This document shows positions 12,498-23,966 of a stretch of DNA of 64,000 nt, in pieces. The stretch is from Phoronis australis (taxonomy: Eukaryota; Phoronida; Phoronidae): positions 338,995-402,994 of the forward strand of contig NMRA01000036.1 in the NCBI GenBank assembly GCA_002633005.1, given 5' to 3'. Made by a program: the position numbers and the translations under genes. The first letter of the stretch is position 1. Each line of letters opens with the position of its first letter. Below the pieces are notes generated by a model. The model had not been told where the DNA came from. It did no database searches and saw only the letters and a program-made list of their open reading frames with translations.

Positions 12498-12740
12498 ATG
12501 AAGATTATTGTCAAAGAACAGTTAGGTACCACTGTGTGTTGAGCTCGTTAGACCCCGAAATTTCACACAGCCAGGGACTACTCGAGAAGCTATGCTCGTC
12601 ACCTCGTCGTCGGTGAAACTTTTATCAACATCTAGACCTGCGGGTGGAAACAATCTAATAAATGTCATTTTCTAGCATCATTCTCCGCCGTTTGTAAAAA
12701 AGAAAAGCCTGTCGTCCGTTTTCAAAAACTAGCTCGTAAA
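12498..12740 (+). repeat. dispersed repeat B, copy 1
   Basis: Resembles 54762-55060. Shared landmarks: GAAGATTATTGTCAAA, GTGTGTTGAGC, CGTTAGACCCCGAAATT, CAATCTAATAAA and GAAAAGCCTGTCGTCC. The other copy is longer in the middle. Confidence 0.65.
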
Positions 12741-13131
12741 TCTAACAAACTAAGAGCTGTAAATGATATATGAATTAATCATGTGGTGGTACAACTGCGG
12801 TATCTTGAGAAAGTAAACGCCATTTTAAAGTGCTGTGAATGAAAGGTTTAAAAGCTAATTACGTCAATAATTATTGTAATAGGATTAATTTTTTTTATCT
12901 TCATAAGACACCTGCTAATTAATTGACTAAAGTACGGAACAATGAACAGTAAATAAAACTGCTGGAGATGATAACAACTTCCTTTAACTAATAAATGTTT
13001 ATTGTTTTTGTGTTGGGCTCTTTTCAAAGTCAAAGGTAGACATTATTAAGTGAACGTTTTAATTATTGAGTGGCATATTTCAGTGACCAAGTAAAGAACT
13101 ATGTAAGTCTGCCAGTAGTTTTTAGTATTTA

Positions 13132-13395
13132 CCGAAGTAAGTAAGTAAGTAAGTAAATAAGTAAGTAAGTAAGTAAGTATACTAGGAAGCATGTAAGTAA
13201 ATAAGTGAGAAGTAAGTATTGAGTAAGTAACTAATTAAGTAAGTAAGTTAGTAAGAAAGTAAGTGTTTAAGTAAGTAATTAACTAAGTAAGTAATAAGTA
13301 AGTATGTAAGTAGGTAAGTAAGTAGGTAAATATAAAAGTAAGTATGTAAGGAAGTATATAAAAACGAGAATAGGTAATTATATAAGAAAGTGATC

Positions 13396-13426
<31 letters not shown>

Positions 13427-13514
13427 TAAGTAAGTAAGTAAGTAAATAAGTAAGTATATAAGTAAGCAAGAAAGTAAGTAAGTAAGTAAGTAAATAAGTA
13501 AGTGAATACGTAAA

Positions 13515-13550
<36 letters not shown>

Positions 13551-13574
13551 TAAGCATAAGTATGTAAGTAATAT
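13132..13574. repeat. degenerate (GTAA)n array
   Basis: About 440 bp of GTAAGTAA repeats with scattered GTAT, GTAG and AATA variants. The minus strand reads as long runs of Leu-Leu-Thr-Tyr, which are not proteins. Each plus-strand unit contains the animal 5' splice-site consensus GTAAGT. Confidence 0.95.
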
Positions 13575-15729
13575 ACCTCGTACGCATTGTTATGTCACGA
13601 CAAACTAATTCTGGAGACATTATTTGTAAAAATGAACTTAATAAAGCGTTTTGCCCTTTACAACCACTTTTAGGGGTATCTATGGGTGCAGGGTACCCTA
13701 AACAGGCAGGTTATACGGAGGTTCTTGTCTTTTACCGGTAAACGGTATCAAGTAGAAACTTTGAAATAAAAATTTTGATGGAATACTATTATCGCAACTC
13801 TACCATGAGTCGAAATACGACAATAAAATTAGTCGCCTGCCTGGTATTGAATAAACCATGGTTGCGTTCCGTAATGCATTTTTGCGAGTTTGGCGAGATC
13901 ACGACAGTCCTCACAAAATATCGACTTGGATCACGAATAAAACACCTGATTACAGCTTAGTAACGCTAGTATCTCGCTGTAAATCAAGATCTCCCGAGGT
14001 TGTGCGAGATATCGCCGTGTATTTGCGATAAAAACAGATGGTTTTGGGTAGATTTTTTTCGCCGCCAGACAGTTACTCGAACCCGTCCTCCTAGCTCTCA
14101 ATGGCGAGTATCTGTCATTACAGAACGGACCCTAGCGTATAACACGGTAGAATTCATCACCTTACTTTCACTCACGTGGTCTTTCAAATTAAGCATTATG
14201 TGTAATAAAACGCCTTGATTATCATTAATGACCGATAATTACAACTTGGGATCTGCGTTACAAACTTTCGATTACAGAGCTCAGTCCACTCGTAATTAGC
14301 ACAAAAGTGTTTGATAATAAACTGCGTGCTAGTTGTACGTGTTCTTCCGACACGTCGATCAGGCTATTAATTCAACCAACTTGGGCTCGGGAAAATGGAG
14401 ACACTACAATCGTCTTCCATCTTTAGTCAAACATTCGTTGGTCGCGGAGACGCAGAGATGATTTTTCGATGAGTTTGGGGCACTTACAGTTCAAGTCAAC
14501 GATTTTTCGGAGAACGAACACGGGGAAGGGCCTGGGCTATATAATAACAAGTGGTAGACAAACTGAATATACGTCAGAATAAATAAGCCCAAAATGAAAC
14601 CTTCGAAACTTTTCGCATGTATTTTCTTTTCTTTACAGAGTGTAAATTAGGCAAACAATCAAATACGTGAAACATGCATGTATGTAGTTGGCAGCACATG
14701 TGTCTTACGAAAACACGACCTCGCCGACAACCCAAGACTCAATGTATTCGTATTCACTACACCACACTACCTGTGGCCGGCAGCAAAACTTTACGCTAAG
14801 ACAGTTTTCCTCATCCTCAGCTGTTGTACGGAATATAAGTGTTAGTAGTGCAAGTAATCACTGAACCTAACTTGATATCACTAGCAACTACGGAACAACC
14901 AAGCTCCTTGAATCGAAGCTCATATATGTGAATGCCTTAGTAATCTTTTGTGAATGAAGTGAAAGATCTCGAATTGCTGTCTGTAACAACAATTTTTTGC
15001 TCAGTAAAATTTGTGATAATGTGTCTTCATGGTGAGCATCGCGTTTAGTGAAGTATCATCGGGAGCAAATCGAAAACAACGTGACGCGCGTGCGAGAATC
15101 TGATGAAAACGTAAGGAAACGCAAGACGTCGCGGAACATCGTCATGTATTACAAGCAAAGCTTGTGATCACACTGTCTTCCGTAGCAAGTTTCTTGTGTC
15201 TACGAAACTACTCTGTTGTTGTATTTGAATTGCGCTTGTGGGACTTCGACACAGGAACTATAATGGTGCCTATGCCTAACAGCGTTTGCTGGAACAATCC
15301 ATTGAGATTGATAGCGAAATAATAGCCTGTGATTAGTTTTGTTTAATACCCTTTATACGTCATTTCTGCAGCCTACTCCCAACCCGTGTATAAATGAGAA
15401 ATGACAAATGCTTAAGAAACAAAGGTTTACAGTTATTGCCAGTATTAGGAATGTACACTTGATTCCTATCAGATTCATGCCGATGGTCATGCTCCGAACT
15501 TATGTTGCTTTAATATCTTATTAAAGGTTCATGTTAATTCACATGCCAACCCACAAAAGCCAGTTCCGTAACCTTTTTGTGTTTTAAAAATATACACCCG
15601 ACTAATTCTGTCAACAATAAGTTTCAATTAAGATTTCTTATCGTTTTAAAACCGATCTCGGATTATGGGGAAAATTGGTTAAACACACTACGCTATTTTC
15701 TACAATTTTAATTTAAGATACTTGGTGAA
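13575..15729. other. non-coding; traces of repeat family 1
   Basis: No gene seen. 13955-14035 (GTAACGCTAG, GTGCGAGATATCGCCGTGTATTT) is a worn copy of the internal part of repeat family 1. Confidence 0.4.
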
Positions 15730-15865
15730 CTGGGTCGAGTTCAATAACTGTCTCGCGGCGAGAAAAAAGTTTGTCAAAATCACGAGCTTTCATTGAAATG
15801 CACGTCGATGCCTCGCGAGATCTTGCTCTTCTAGCAAGACACTAGCGTTAATGAACCCGACCCAG
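15730..15865. mobile_element. MITE-like repeat family 1, copy with both ends
   Basis: The left end CTGGGTCGAGTTCAATAAC and the right end, reversed, CTGGGTCGGGTTCATTAAC are 19-bp terminal inverted repeats with two mismatches. The interior carries the family signature CTCGCGAGATCTTGC and CTAGCAAGACACTAGCG. Length 136 bp, no coding capacity. Confidence 0.75.
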
Positions 15866-16489
15866 CACTATTCCTTGTTCTTGACCTTAGAGGAACGTCA
15901 AATATACCAAGAGTTCCATTAAAACTGTCTTGTATCCAGGTAGCTCTGCGTACAAGTAGTACTGTTGCCAAACTATAATCAGTTAACAAAATGATTTATG
16001 GGCATGACACGTGAGAGTCAACGCGAGTTGTCTTAACCCGGCTAGTCCTTTAAAGCACCAAAGATTTTGAAGGTCTCAAGCTGTGATTTTCTCCTAAACT
16101 AAGAAATCGCTTCTGACATGAAAAATGAGCTATAGATACCGGTGTTGAACAGCAATATGATCTAAATAAAAATCACCATAATAACTACATTGCGTTTATC
16201 GTGCTCGCGTGTGAATTGACCTATCGCAAGCTCCGCCCCTATGCGAAAAGTCACGTGATACCCGACATTCGAACGAGATGTCAGAGGCAAATACACTGTC
16301 GCTAAACGACGTTCCTGGTGGAATCGATGAGTGTTTTTGCACTATTTGAAAACGCGTCGACAGAGACAAGAGGCGATGCTTTTCAACAGTGAATCGTACG
16401 TTCATGATATGGGAATTTGTAAAGGTGACGATGAAAAAATAAGTGCTCGAGGAGCCAGAGAAAATCCGAAGAACCCCTCGGCCTCGGGG
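15866..16489. other. non-coding up to assembly gap
   Basis: No exon supported. Frames that appear to run on to 16.9 kb do so only through the N run. Confidence 0.4.
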
Positions 16490-16856
16490 NNNNNNNNNNN
16501 NNNNNNNNNNNNNNNNNNNNNNNNNNNNNNNNNNNNNNNNNNNNNNNNNNNNNNNNNNNNNNNNNNNNNNNNNNNNNNNNNNNNNNNNNNNNNNNNNNNN
16601 NNNNNNNNNNNNNNNNNNNNNNNNNNNNNNNNNNNNNNNNNNNNNNNNNNNNNNNNNNNNNNNNNNNNNNNNNNNNNNNNNNNNNNNNNNNNNNNNNNNN
16701 NNNNNNNNNNNNNNNNNNNNNNNNNNNNNNNNNNNNNNNNNNNNNNNNNNNNNNNNNNNNNNNNNNNNNNNNNNNNNNNNNNNNNNNNNNNNNNNNNNNN
16801 NNNNNNNNNNNNNNNNNNNNNNNNNNNNNNNNNNNNNNNNNNNNNNNNNNNNNNNN
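16490..16856. other. assembly gap (367 Ns)
   Basis: A run of N. Every open frame reported across it is meaningless. Confidence 0.99.
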
Positions 16857-16968
16857 AGGTACATTTTTGTTATTCATAAACCGTAAGCTGGCGTTCAACT
16901 GAATTTTGACCGGGAGAGAAGTTCAGTTGAACGCCAGCTTACGGTTTATGAATAACAAAAATGTACCT
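16857..16968. repeat. perfect inverted repeat, 47-bp arms, at the gap edge
   Basis: Arm 1 (16857-16903) and arm 2 (16922-16968) are exact reverse complements around an 18-bp spacer. Arm 1 begins at the first base after the N run, so the true arms may be longer. A perfect match without mutation means a very recent element or an assembly artefact. Confidence 0.9.
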
Positions 16969-17592
16969 TTGATACGAAACAAAATAATGTCCATTAAGTT
17001 GAAATAAATAAAAAAACATAAAATAAAAATGTTCTTGAAAACAACAATTTCCGGGGACTACCGCTAGAGTGCTGAGATCCAGCAGGTGCCGAGACAAAGG
17101 CGGCCAGACGTAGCCAACTCGGGAGTCAAAATCTGAGATAGCCCTGCACCATAGCCGCCAAGCTGAAAAGTGCGTATCTAGGAACTAATATATTTGTGTT
17201 TATTACAGCCTTCGAGTTATCAAGCAACATCGCTAAGTTCAGCTGCTCGTGTGGGCCTAGAGTTTGATCCATAGTTTACGCTTTTAAACATCACTTTTCG
17301 GCTTAGGACATGCTGCCAAAAATGACGGGATATTATTCTGGAGCAGCATAACGGCTGTCGGGGCTACACACGTCATATCAACACTGTTTGCCCATTCTTA
17401 GCGGACAATTTCTTGAGCTATAGACTAAAGTAAGTTTTACTCGACTGCGTGTGGTTTGTCGGGTAAAATGGCGGCTTGGAAACGCAGACGAAGGTGTGCC
17501 AAGAATGCTGCGTTCTGATTGGTCAATTAAGCCGTCCGTCATAATCCTGGCGATAGGTCAATTAATGAAGAACATTCTTTTTACCTTTTCAG
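16969..17592 (+). other. upstream region / last intron of the first ELH-like gene
   Basis: No coding exon seen. It ends in a polypyrimidine acceptor (TTTTTACCTTTTCAG, AG at 17591-17592), implying an upstream non-coding exon that I could not locate. Confidence 0.45.
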
Positions 17593-17620
17593 AACAAGGG
17601 AACAAACACAGAAAGAAAGA
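17593..17620 (+). other. 5' UTR end of the ELH-like gene 1 coding exon
   Basis: 28 bases between the predicted acceptor and the start codon. The sequence just before the ATG (AAAGAAAGA) matches the same place in the second copy, which supports this start. Confidence 0.6.
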
Positions 17621-18244
17621 ATGAAAAGTATACATGTGCCAACCGCTGTTATTCTGGTATTAGGACTAATTTTGGTGTTCGAAGCTACAACAAACAACGG
17701 ATTGAAGCTTCGAGGACGCGGACCCAGTCTGTCAATAAGACAAGATTTAGGCTATCTAGCTAGACTTCTTTCTTTTAGAACGAGGTCACGAGCTCAGAAG
17801 AACATTCGACACAATCTCAGTAACCTGGGGAAACGTTCCGTGGACGAGTTCTTATCTAATGGAGCGGTGCAACAGGCCGAGTTATTGCGCCATCGACGAC
17901 TTTCGGCTTCGGTTCCAACGGCGTCATTGGCCGAAATGTTGCGCGCGCACACAAGTCGTTTTAACACCAAACGGATTCTTCAGTTGGCAGAAAGGCAGTC
18001 AACATTACCAGACGAAGAAATCAACGCCGAACAAGCTGACATGACTGTCCCAGAAAAAGATGCCAAACATGACAAAAAACACATATTATCGCCAGAAGAG
18101 GAGACATTTCTGTACGAATCTATTAAGCAGTTCATTCTACAAAACTTAGACGATTTTTTAGATTTTCTTTCAAACAGCATGGAACGGAAGGATTCGACGG
18201 AGACGTCCGTTTCCGTAGACGTTAAAAGCAGTAAAGTAAAATGA
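17621..18244 (+). CDS. ELH/CDCH-type neuropeptide hormone precursor 1
   Basis: A 207-residue secreted precursor. Residues 1-22 form a hydrophobic signal peptide (VILVLGLILVF). The candidate hormone is residues 34-69 (36 aa), beginning GPSLSIRQDL and ending HNLSNL, followed by G70-K71-R72, the amidation and dibasic cleavage signal. Length, the xSIxxDL start and the amidated end match molluscan egg-laying hormone/caudodorsal cell hormone, which is released from neurosecretory cells and drives egg laying. N-terminal release would use basic residues up to R33. Further dibasic sites (R92-R93, K117-R118, K152-K153) could free more peptides, including LSASVPTASLAEMLR. The C-terminal part is acidic, with a helix around LYESIKQFILQNLDDFLDFL. 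All coding sequence is in one exon. A paralogue lies 25 kb downstream in the same orientation. The family call rests on pattern similarity, not a search; a related CRF/DH44-type hormone is the alternative. Confidence 0.8.
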   Translation: MKSIHVPTAVILVLGLILVFEATTNNGLKLRGRGPSLSIRQDLGYLARLLSFRTRSRAQKNIRHNLSNLGKRSVDEFLSNGAVQQAELLRHRRLSASVPTASLAEMLRAHTSRFNTKRILQLAERQSTLPDEEINAEQADMTVPEKDAKHDKKHILSPEEETFLYESIKQFILQNLDDFLDFLSNSMERKDSTETSVSVDVKSSKVK

Positions 18245-18415
18245 AAGGCACCCATCGGCAGCAACTCGGCTTTTATTTGGTCTTAACGACACACGATAGA
18301 TAACACATACTTTTCAGAACTCCTGTCTGTGATCACGTGCGTGCGTGCCTGTGTATTTGGCGTGAATGGGTGTATGCGTTACGGGTGCTCGTTCGTTCTC
18401 GAGAAGACAATGGGT
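18245..18415 (+). other. 3' UTR of ELH-like gene 1, conserved with gene 2
   Basis: Aligns along most of its length with 43545-43712: both contain GTCTTAA(C/T)G(A/G)CACAC, TGTCTGTGAT, a GCATGCGTGC-like block and TGGCGT(G/A)AAT. This confirms duplication of the whole 3' exon. No clear poly(A) signal was seen within it. Confidence 0.6.
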
Positions 18416-21400
18416 TCCTACGTACGACGTCACATAGGTAACATATCGACATCTTCCGTTCTGTTTAACCTCTACTTAAAATGAAAGACTCTGTTGCGGT
18501 ACTTTATGCAGCAGAAGCATCAATGCCGGACTGAGCTCCATAGATGCAAGAATCTAGTGAACGTGATCACGTATTTCGCGTAAATACGACGCGAGGTTCT
18601 CGCGTCTACGGAACCCATGCCAGTTTTTAGCTATAGAGATCCGTGCGAACAACGGGAACTAGCTAAAATGTTTACCTTATGATTAGAAAATATTATCGAA
18701 TGTGTCATTTTGACCGCGTATCCTTCCAGCAATGAATGGAAAATCCTTGGAATGCATGTCGAAGGAAGAAGTGCTCACGTCGTGGTATGCAGATAATGAC
18801 ATCAATTTGAAAATACACATGGAAAATATCCTGTGTTTTTAAAAAAATCGATAAATTTTCGTCCTTTAGAATTGTCATAAAATCTTTGAGGCCGCGTTTA
18901 ACAAAATTTCGTAGATTTTTGAAAAAGGATTTCCTAATTAACAGTTAGTTGGTATTTTAAGTCTGTGTGTCCAAACAGTTTGTGACGAGAGCTTCTTGAG
19001 AATGAATTTTGGCTCAAACAAAAATGATGTCTCGATGGTTTTGAACCTTTTCGTTATTTACGAGTGTGCAGTTTTGTGGGTGAATATTTATGAAATACAT
19101 CGCATTTAAGAAAAGCAACTAATTAAATTTCCGAAAAACCATAAAACGTTGTAAATATCAAAGACCACTTTCCGTCCAATAGGCCTTTTGCGAGTTTATA
19201 ACAATAACGCGAGATTATGTGAGACTTAACTGTGACGTCACGGGAAGCTAACTACTGCGAACAACACCAATGATGTCTGAGTGGCTAACTAGTCTTATTA
19301 TACAAATTTGGACAGGTTTCATAGCTCTAAATTCATATTTCTGAGTCAACAGTTCTCCATATTAAGCGTTCATACCTTTATATTAACCCACCGAGGTATC
19401 TGTTATACTTGATTTAGTACTCGAGCACTGTTGCTTTTTCGTCTGATTTTTTAGTCTCTTATTAGGTTATCTTGTTCTAACCTGCTTTGATGTACTGATA
19501 TCGTCTACAGTGTCTTGATCAGTCACATGGCGAATAGCTACATTTAATGTCCGGGGGGCATAAATTAAAAGTCATATTACACAGTAAGTATTACGCTATA
19601 TCGGCATTGTCGCACAAAATCATCTGTGGTTGTGTAATAAAACCTAAAATCGCCCCAAAGGTCAGCCAATATTTGTACAATAAAATATGGTCGAATGCAT
19701 ATTTTGAAATTGCACACGTAATAAGTATATAAAACGGAAATAGAATATTCAGTGGGAAATAATTGTACAAAGCTTGAGTGTCCGGAACTACTAACACAGA
19801 GTGACTTTATTCGCATTTTCTGTAATAGATTGGTAATTACAATCACTTTGATGTTAGTGTTTGTCTCTGCACTACTTGCAAATGTTGCTACTGATGAAAC
19901 ATTGACGAATTTATTTCGTAAGATCAACGTTGGCTATCAATGATTGCCAGCGAATCTTACTCGCGGTCGTTGATTGCACAGGAAAGAATAAGGCTGTGAG
20001 TGACGCAATTAGTAAGTAGAGTCGTGTAATCTTTTGTTTTCTCTTCATCAAAGATCGTAAGTCTAGTCTTAACTTTGACTGTCGCTTTTGATCTATTACA
20101 CACGCCATTAACGTGGCTCGTGAAGGCAGTCGGGAAGTCTGCAATAACATGCCTACGACAGTTTGAAGCTACGATCCGATTTACTACCTTGGGTGAAAAG
20201 GATATGTTCTGTTTTTTCGATTCAAGGTCATTTATGTCAAAATAAAGATGTGTATTTTCTCTAAGTTGTAGAAATTTAATCATTGTACTCGTCTCAAGAC
20301 AGAAGTTGATCAGTGCTTTGTGACACAGTAATTCATATATTGCTTCATGGAATTTTCATGTCAGTTACTGTTTTAATAAAAGAAAACAAAAGCGCAGCAC
20401 AAGATGTATTTTATATTAATTGCAATCATCAGATGTTGAAGTCACACCTTTTATGGACTGAGTAGTAATATGATCTTCCTTTTGATTTCACCAGTTAACT
20501 TGCAACGCATAATTTAATTAGAATCATTCCGTAAACTACTAACCCACATGAATATTTGCGTTTTTGTTATCAAATTTTCTAAGCTTACGAAAACCATGGG
20601 CGACATCAGAAGACATGTTTCGCAAAAATGTCGACAAAGGCATTGCTATGACCATGTTGGATTGAATCGTCTTATGTTAAAATTCGTTTAATGATTTTTT
20701 GCTCAAACTGATCTGAGAAGACTATATTTAAAGTTGCTGGATGCTTGTTTATTTAGGTTCTTGGTTGGACAGGATTTTAAAATTAAAACTAGACAAAATT
20801 TTAAGAGATTTTTACAAAGTGTTGACATTTTCGATCAACACGTCTATTTTTAACCGTCAAAATAAAGATTGACAAAACAAGCCGGTCTTATGAGCACGGC
20901 TAATAAATATTCATCATAAAAAGTGCAAAGGCCACACATTTCCAGAATGGACAAACAAACTGAAGGCGGAAACTAAAATACTGATACACACATCGACAAT
21001 CGATAGTAAAATATCAGTTGTTTTTAATTGGTGAACTTAGCGATTTACTAAATCCTTGGTAAGTTCGTTGAAATTTGTCACATACAGCATTTCCCACTTA
21101 GAACTCATCATTACCGAGCCAATAAAACCTTGGCAACTTTAACATTTGATTTCACGTCCAGGCAGAGCCGAGCCTACCTTTCGATATACTATCCAATCAT
21201 CACACTGAGGTCAGTGGCATTTGATTGGATGTAACCTGACTGGTATGTCGACACTTGAAATCTTATTATTTATGACCGATGTCTAATGAATAGACAAAAC
21301 GTCGAATCAACATGAACTTTTTTATTTGTGCTGCGATTGTCCGTTTCTAGGTCCTGTCGAGGTCATAATGCTCATAGACACGTCGTCACTAAACATCCGT

Positions 21401-21654
21401 ATAAGCAATAAGTCAACAAACCAGTTTCATTAATAAAATGTCACCCAAAATTTAACGTCATCAGCCATGTAGACAAAATGAAAGTTCGCCACCTGACGCC
21501 GAACTAGGGATTGGAAACTAAGTACAGACCACTTTATTTCTTGAAAAAGAAATATGTCCCTAGTTGCTTCAAACTTGCAGTTTTTGGGAGATAATACTGA
21601 AAAAAATAATCACTGTGAATATTTTGATTGGTAGCGATTATTTCGACGAGTTTT
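18416..21654. other. non-coding; one worn family-1 repeat
   Basis: 18550-18620 contains GACGCGAG-GTT-CTCGCGTC and GTCTACGGAACCCATGCC, which look like a degenerate family-1 element end. Otherwise only short open frames with no motif. Confidence 0.4.
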
Positions 21655-21765
21655 TCTTTGACGTCTTTACCGGACTTCCTCAGAAGGCTCTGACGTCGTT
21701 CACAAACTTATGTCATTTTCTGACGAGAGCCTTTTCCCGTGGAAAAACAAAAACCCAACAAACAC
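21655..21765 (-). pseudogene. THAP domain remnant, copy 1 of inverted pair
   Basis: Read on the minus strand: FVFPREKALVRK, a stop, HKFVNDVRAF, a stop, GSPVKTSKK. FPREKAL followed by (K)xxKFVND is the middle of a THAP domain, with the expected Trp position now a stop. No zinc ligands are seen in frame. It shares FxREKAL and KFVND with the remnant at 22385-22560 on the opposite strand. Confidence 0.5.
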
Positions 21766-22384
21766 AACCCCTTGCCACACGAAAATATCGAGTAGGTTTC
21801 AGAGAAGTGCACACAGGCAATGTTAAGACAAGCTACGCGTTAGTGGTCGCTCATATGAAATTCCAAGCTTCAGTTGTTAGCTCGTACAAGTTTTACAAGT
21901 TCAAACGGTCTTAAAACTTCCTCACGTTTAGATTATACATTTTTAGAAAAAAATTGTGGATTAAACTGTCATATATGTTGATCTTTAGAGAGCGATGGAG
22001 ACAACAGCATTAGCCAATCACAGCCTGAGAATCTCACTTCTGGTACTCGCGGTAGTAGTAGATTATTTGTCTATCGTCGTTAGCAGAGCAAGAAACCTAT
22101 GGCTAGAACACTTTCGAGTATGAAATAAATGATGCCTGAGATCGATTAATTAGACCCCCTGAAATTCTGGAAGATGCTGCTGCACTAAACTAATTAGCCG
22201 CTGGCTTGTTATTGACTAAGCCGTGTGACGTACCAGCGTAAACGTGCACTGTTTTTCCATCAGATAAACATATTCTGTTGTCTGTCCCCCGCATTTTCGC
22301 ATTATTTTACCAAATTTTCGCAACGGTGAGGCACAGAATTTGTGGCGAATGCAACAACACGGATTTCAATCACCATCTAGCACT
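21766..22384. other. spacer between THAP remnants
   Basis: No gene. 21990-22060 has loose similarity to 47535-47585 (TTAGCCAATCACA, TCTGGTAC, CGCGGT). Confidence 0.4.
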
Positions 22385-22560
22385 TTTCGTCTTTTCCCGG
22401 GAGAAGGCACTCGACTGAAAATTGCAAAAGTTTGTGAATGACACTAGACGCCATGCTTGCAAATTGCTTGGAGTGCAGCGATCACTTGAATGAGTCTTGC
22501 ATTGACAAAAGTACTCTGCGCTGCTTTGAGACAGTTTCGCCTTCCGAAAATGCATTAAGT
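22385..22560 (+). pseudogene. THAP domain remnant, copy 2 of inverted pair
   Basis: Frame one reads LFVFSREKALD, a stop, KLQKFVNDTRRHA. A shift then gives NCLECSDHLNESCIDKSTLRCF, whose C-x2-H pair (CSDH) matches the second zinc-ligand half of a THAP domain. Stop codons and a frameshift show it is dead. The N-terminal C-x4-C is not recognisable. Confidence 0.6.
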
Positions 22561-22977
22561 TTGAAAGAACTAGTAGCAATTTTTTGGAGAAAAAAATGAC
22601 ATTATTGCTTAATTTACGGTCCTAGTTCGGTCTCGGGTCTACTCGCATTTTCGATAAATGTGTGCCTGGCTACTTTCTCAATTTATAGGTGAAAGTTTGA
22701 AAGTAAGATGTGTTTTGCCAAGTTAAGACTGATAAATGTTAAGTTAAAAGTTGGTAAACACATATCCTTAGTGTGGTTAATTCGATTTTACCGTGACCTA
22801 TTTTCGGGAAAGTAGGCCACATCTTTGAGTACGCTGCTACGTCACAAGACGGTCCGAATTATTAACAATTTCAAGCACGAATATCGTTATTTTTCTGTTA
22901 TGGTCTATTTCGACATTGGGAAATTTAAAACAGTATATTGGTGCCTTAGCAGTATACAAGTGTTGGTTTGTAACAAT
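22561..22977. other. non-coding, nothing recognised
   Basis: No motif or repeat identified. Confidence 0.4.
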
Positions 22978-23130
22978 TAAGTACCGTTAAAACGGCTAAG
23001 CCCACGTTTAAGTTAAGTTCTTATCTTAAATTTCATAATGAAAAGGCAGACAATAATAATGTATTTGCACGCAAAACATGCAGCAGAGCACTTTTCGTAG
23101 TGATTCTAGCGGTCTGGAAAAAAACAAACT
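22978..23130 (+). repeat. dispersed repeat G, copy 1
   Basis: Parallels 47648-47785: AGTACCGT(T/C)AAA then CGG, AAAAGGCAG(A/G)CAATAA, TTTGCA(C/T)GCA, ACATGC and GTGGTTTCAGC/GTGATTCTAGC in the same order. Confidence 0.55.
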
Positions 23131-23894
23131 TTTGTGAGGATTTAATAGCTGAAGAGTAGGTTGAAATTGCGGATTAAAATGTGTATTTCACGCTCTGTTT
23201 TGAAAAAAAACTGATGTGTTGAATGCTGTTGGGTATCACTAGGGACTACTGTTTAATGAAGCTGGTTTCATGCAGTGATCACGTTATGGCAAATAAAACC
23301 GAAAGAGAATGCGTAACTTGTCTGCGAGCAGCGTGATCGCATCTAGTTGGGTTTGGTCTGAATTACCATAACAACTTTTAAATCTTAATCGCACCAAGCA
23401 CCCGGCGAGCGGAAACAACAGGAAAGAAAACTCACTCCACATTTGGCATTTCCTGTGTTTTCCTCAACAGTGCCCGGCAATCACTTCACTCGTAATTGGT
23501 AATTTATGTCATCATGAGTCCAACGTAATACTCGTTACTACAGTGGGTACGAGAGATATGACCAAGGCCATGTAAAGGAACCGAGTCAGCCTCAAACGCT
23601 TCTGTTTGAGCACCTTTTGCTCGGACACTTTTAAAATACAATTCCAGTCCACTTTTGAAAAAATATCACTGGAAACACATTTGCCTCGAGCAACTCCACT
23701 TGTATGAAAAAATGAAAGTTACCATTACATTTTAGCAAAAAAAATCATCTTTTTAAGCAGTTTTCATTACGACGACGCAACACTCTTCTGTAAACTCTTA
23801 TTGGAACATTGTAACTGACCAAAAAAGGAATTCAAGGGTGCAAGTTAAAATTCCAATAATCTGGTAAATGTTCACCAGTATTCAAGTTTTTGCC

Positions 23895-23966
23895 TATTGC
23901 ATGTCGCAATGAACAATACTTAGTGATTCATATTGCATGTCGCAATGAACAATACTTAGTGACTCG
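23895..23966. repeat. 36-bp tandem duplication
   Basis: TATTGCATGTCGCAATGAAC and the following 16 bases occur twice back to back, with differences only in the last four bases of the unit. Confidence 0.9.

Noticed and set aside
13248-13620. Leu-Thr-Tyr-rich membrane-like peptide on the minus strand
   Set aside because: A direct translation of the GTAA tetranucleotide array.
16196-16898. Open frames of 147-222 codons
   Set aside because: They are open only because they run through 367 unknown bases.
17980-18264. 94-codon frame opposite the first hormone gene
   Set aside because: Shadow of the hormone coding sequence on the other strand.
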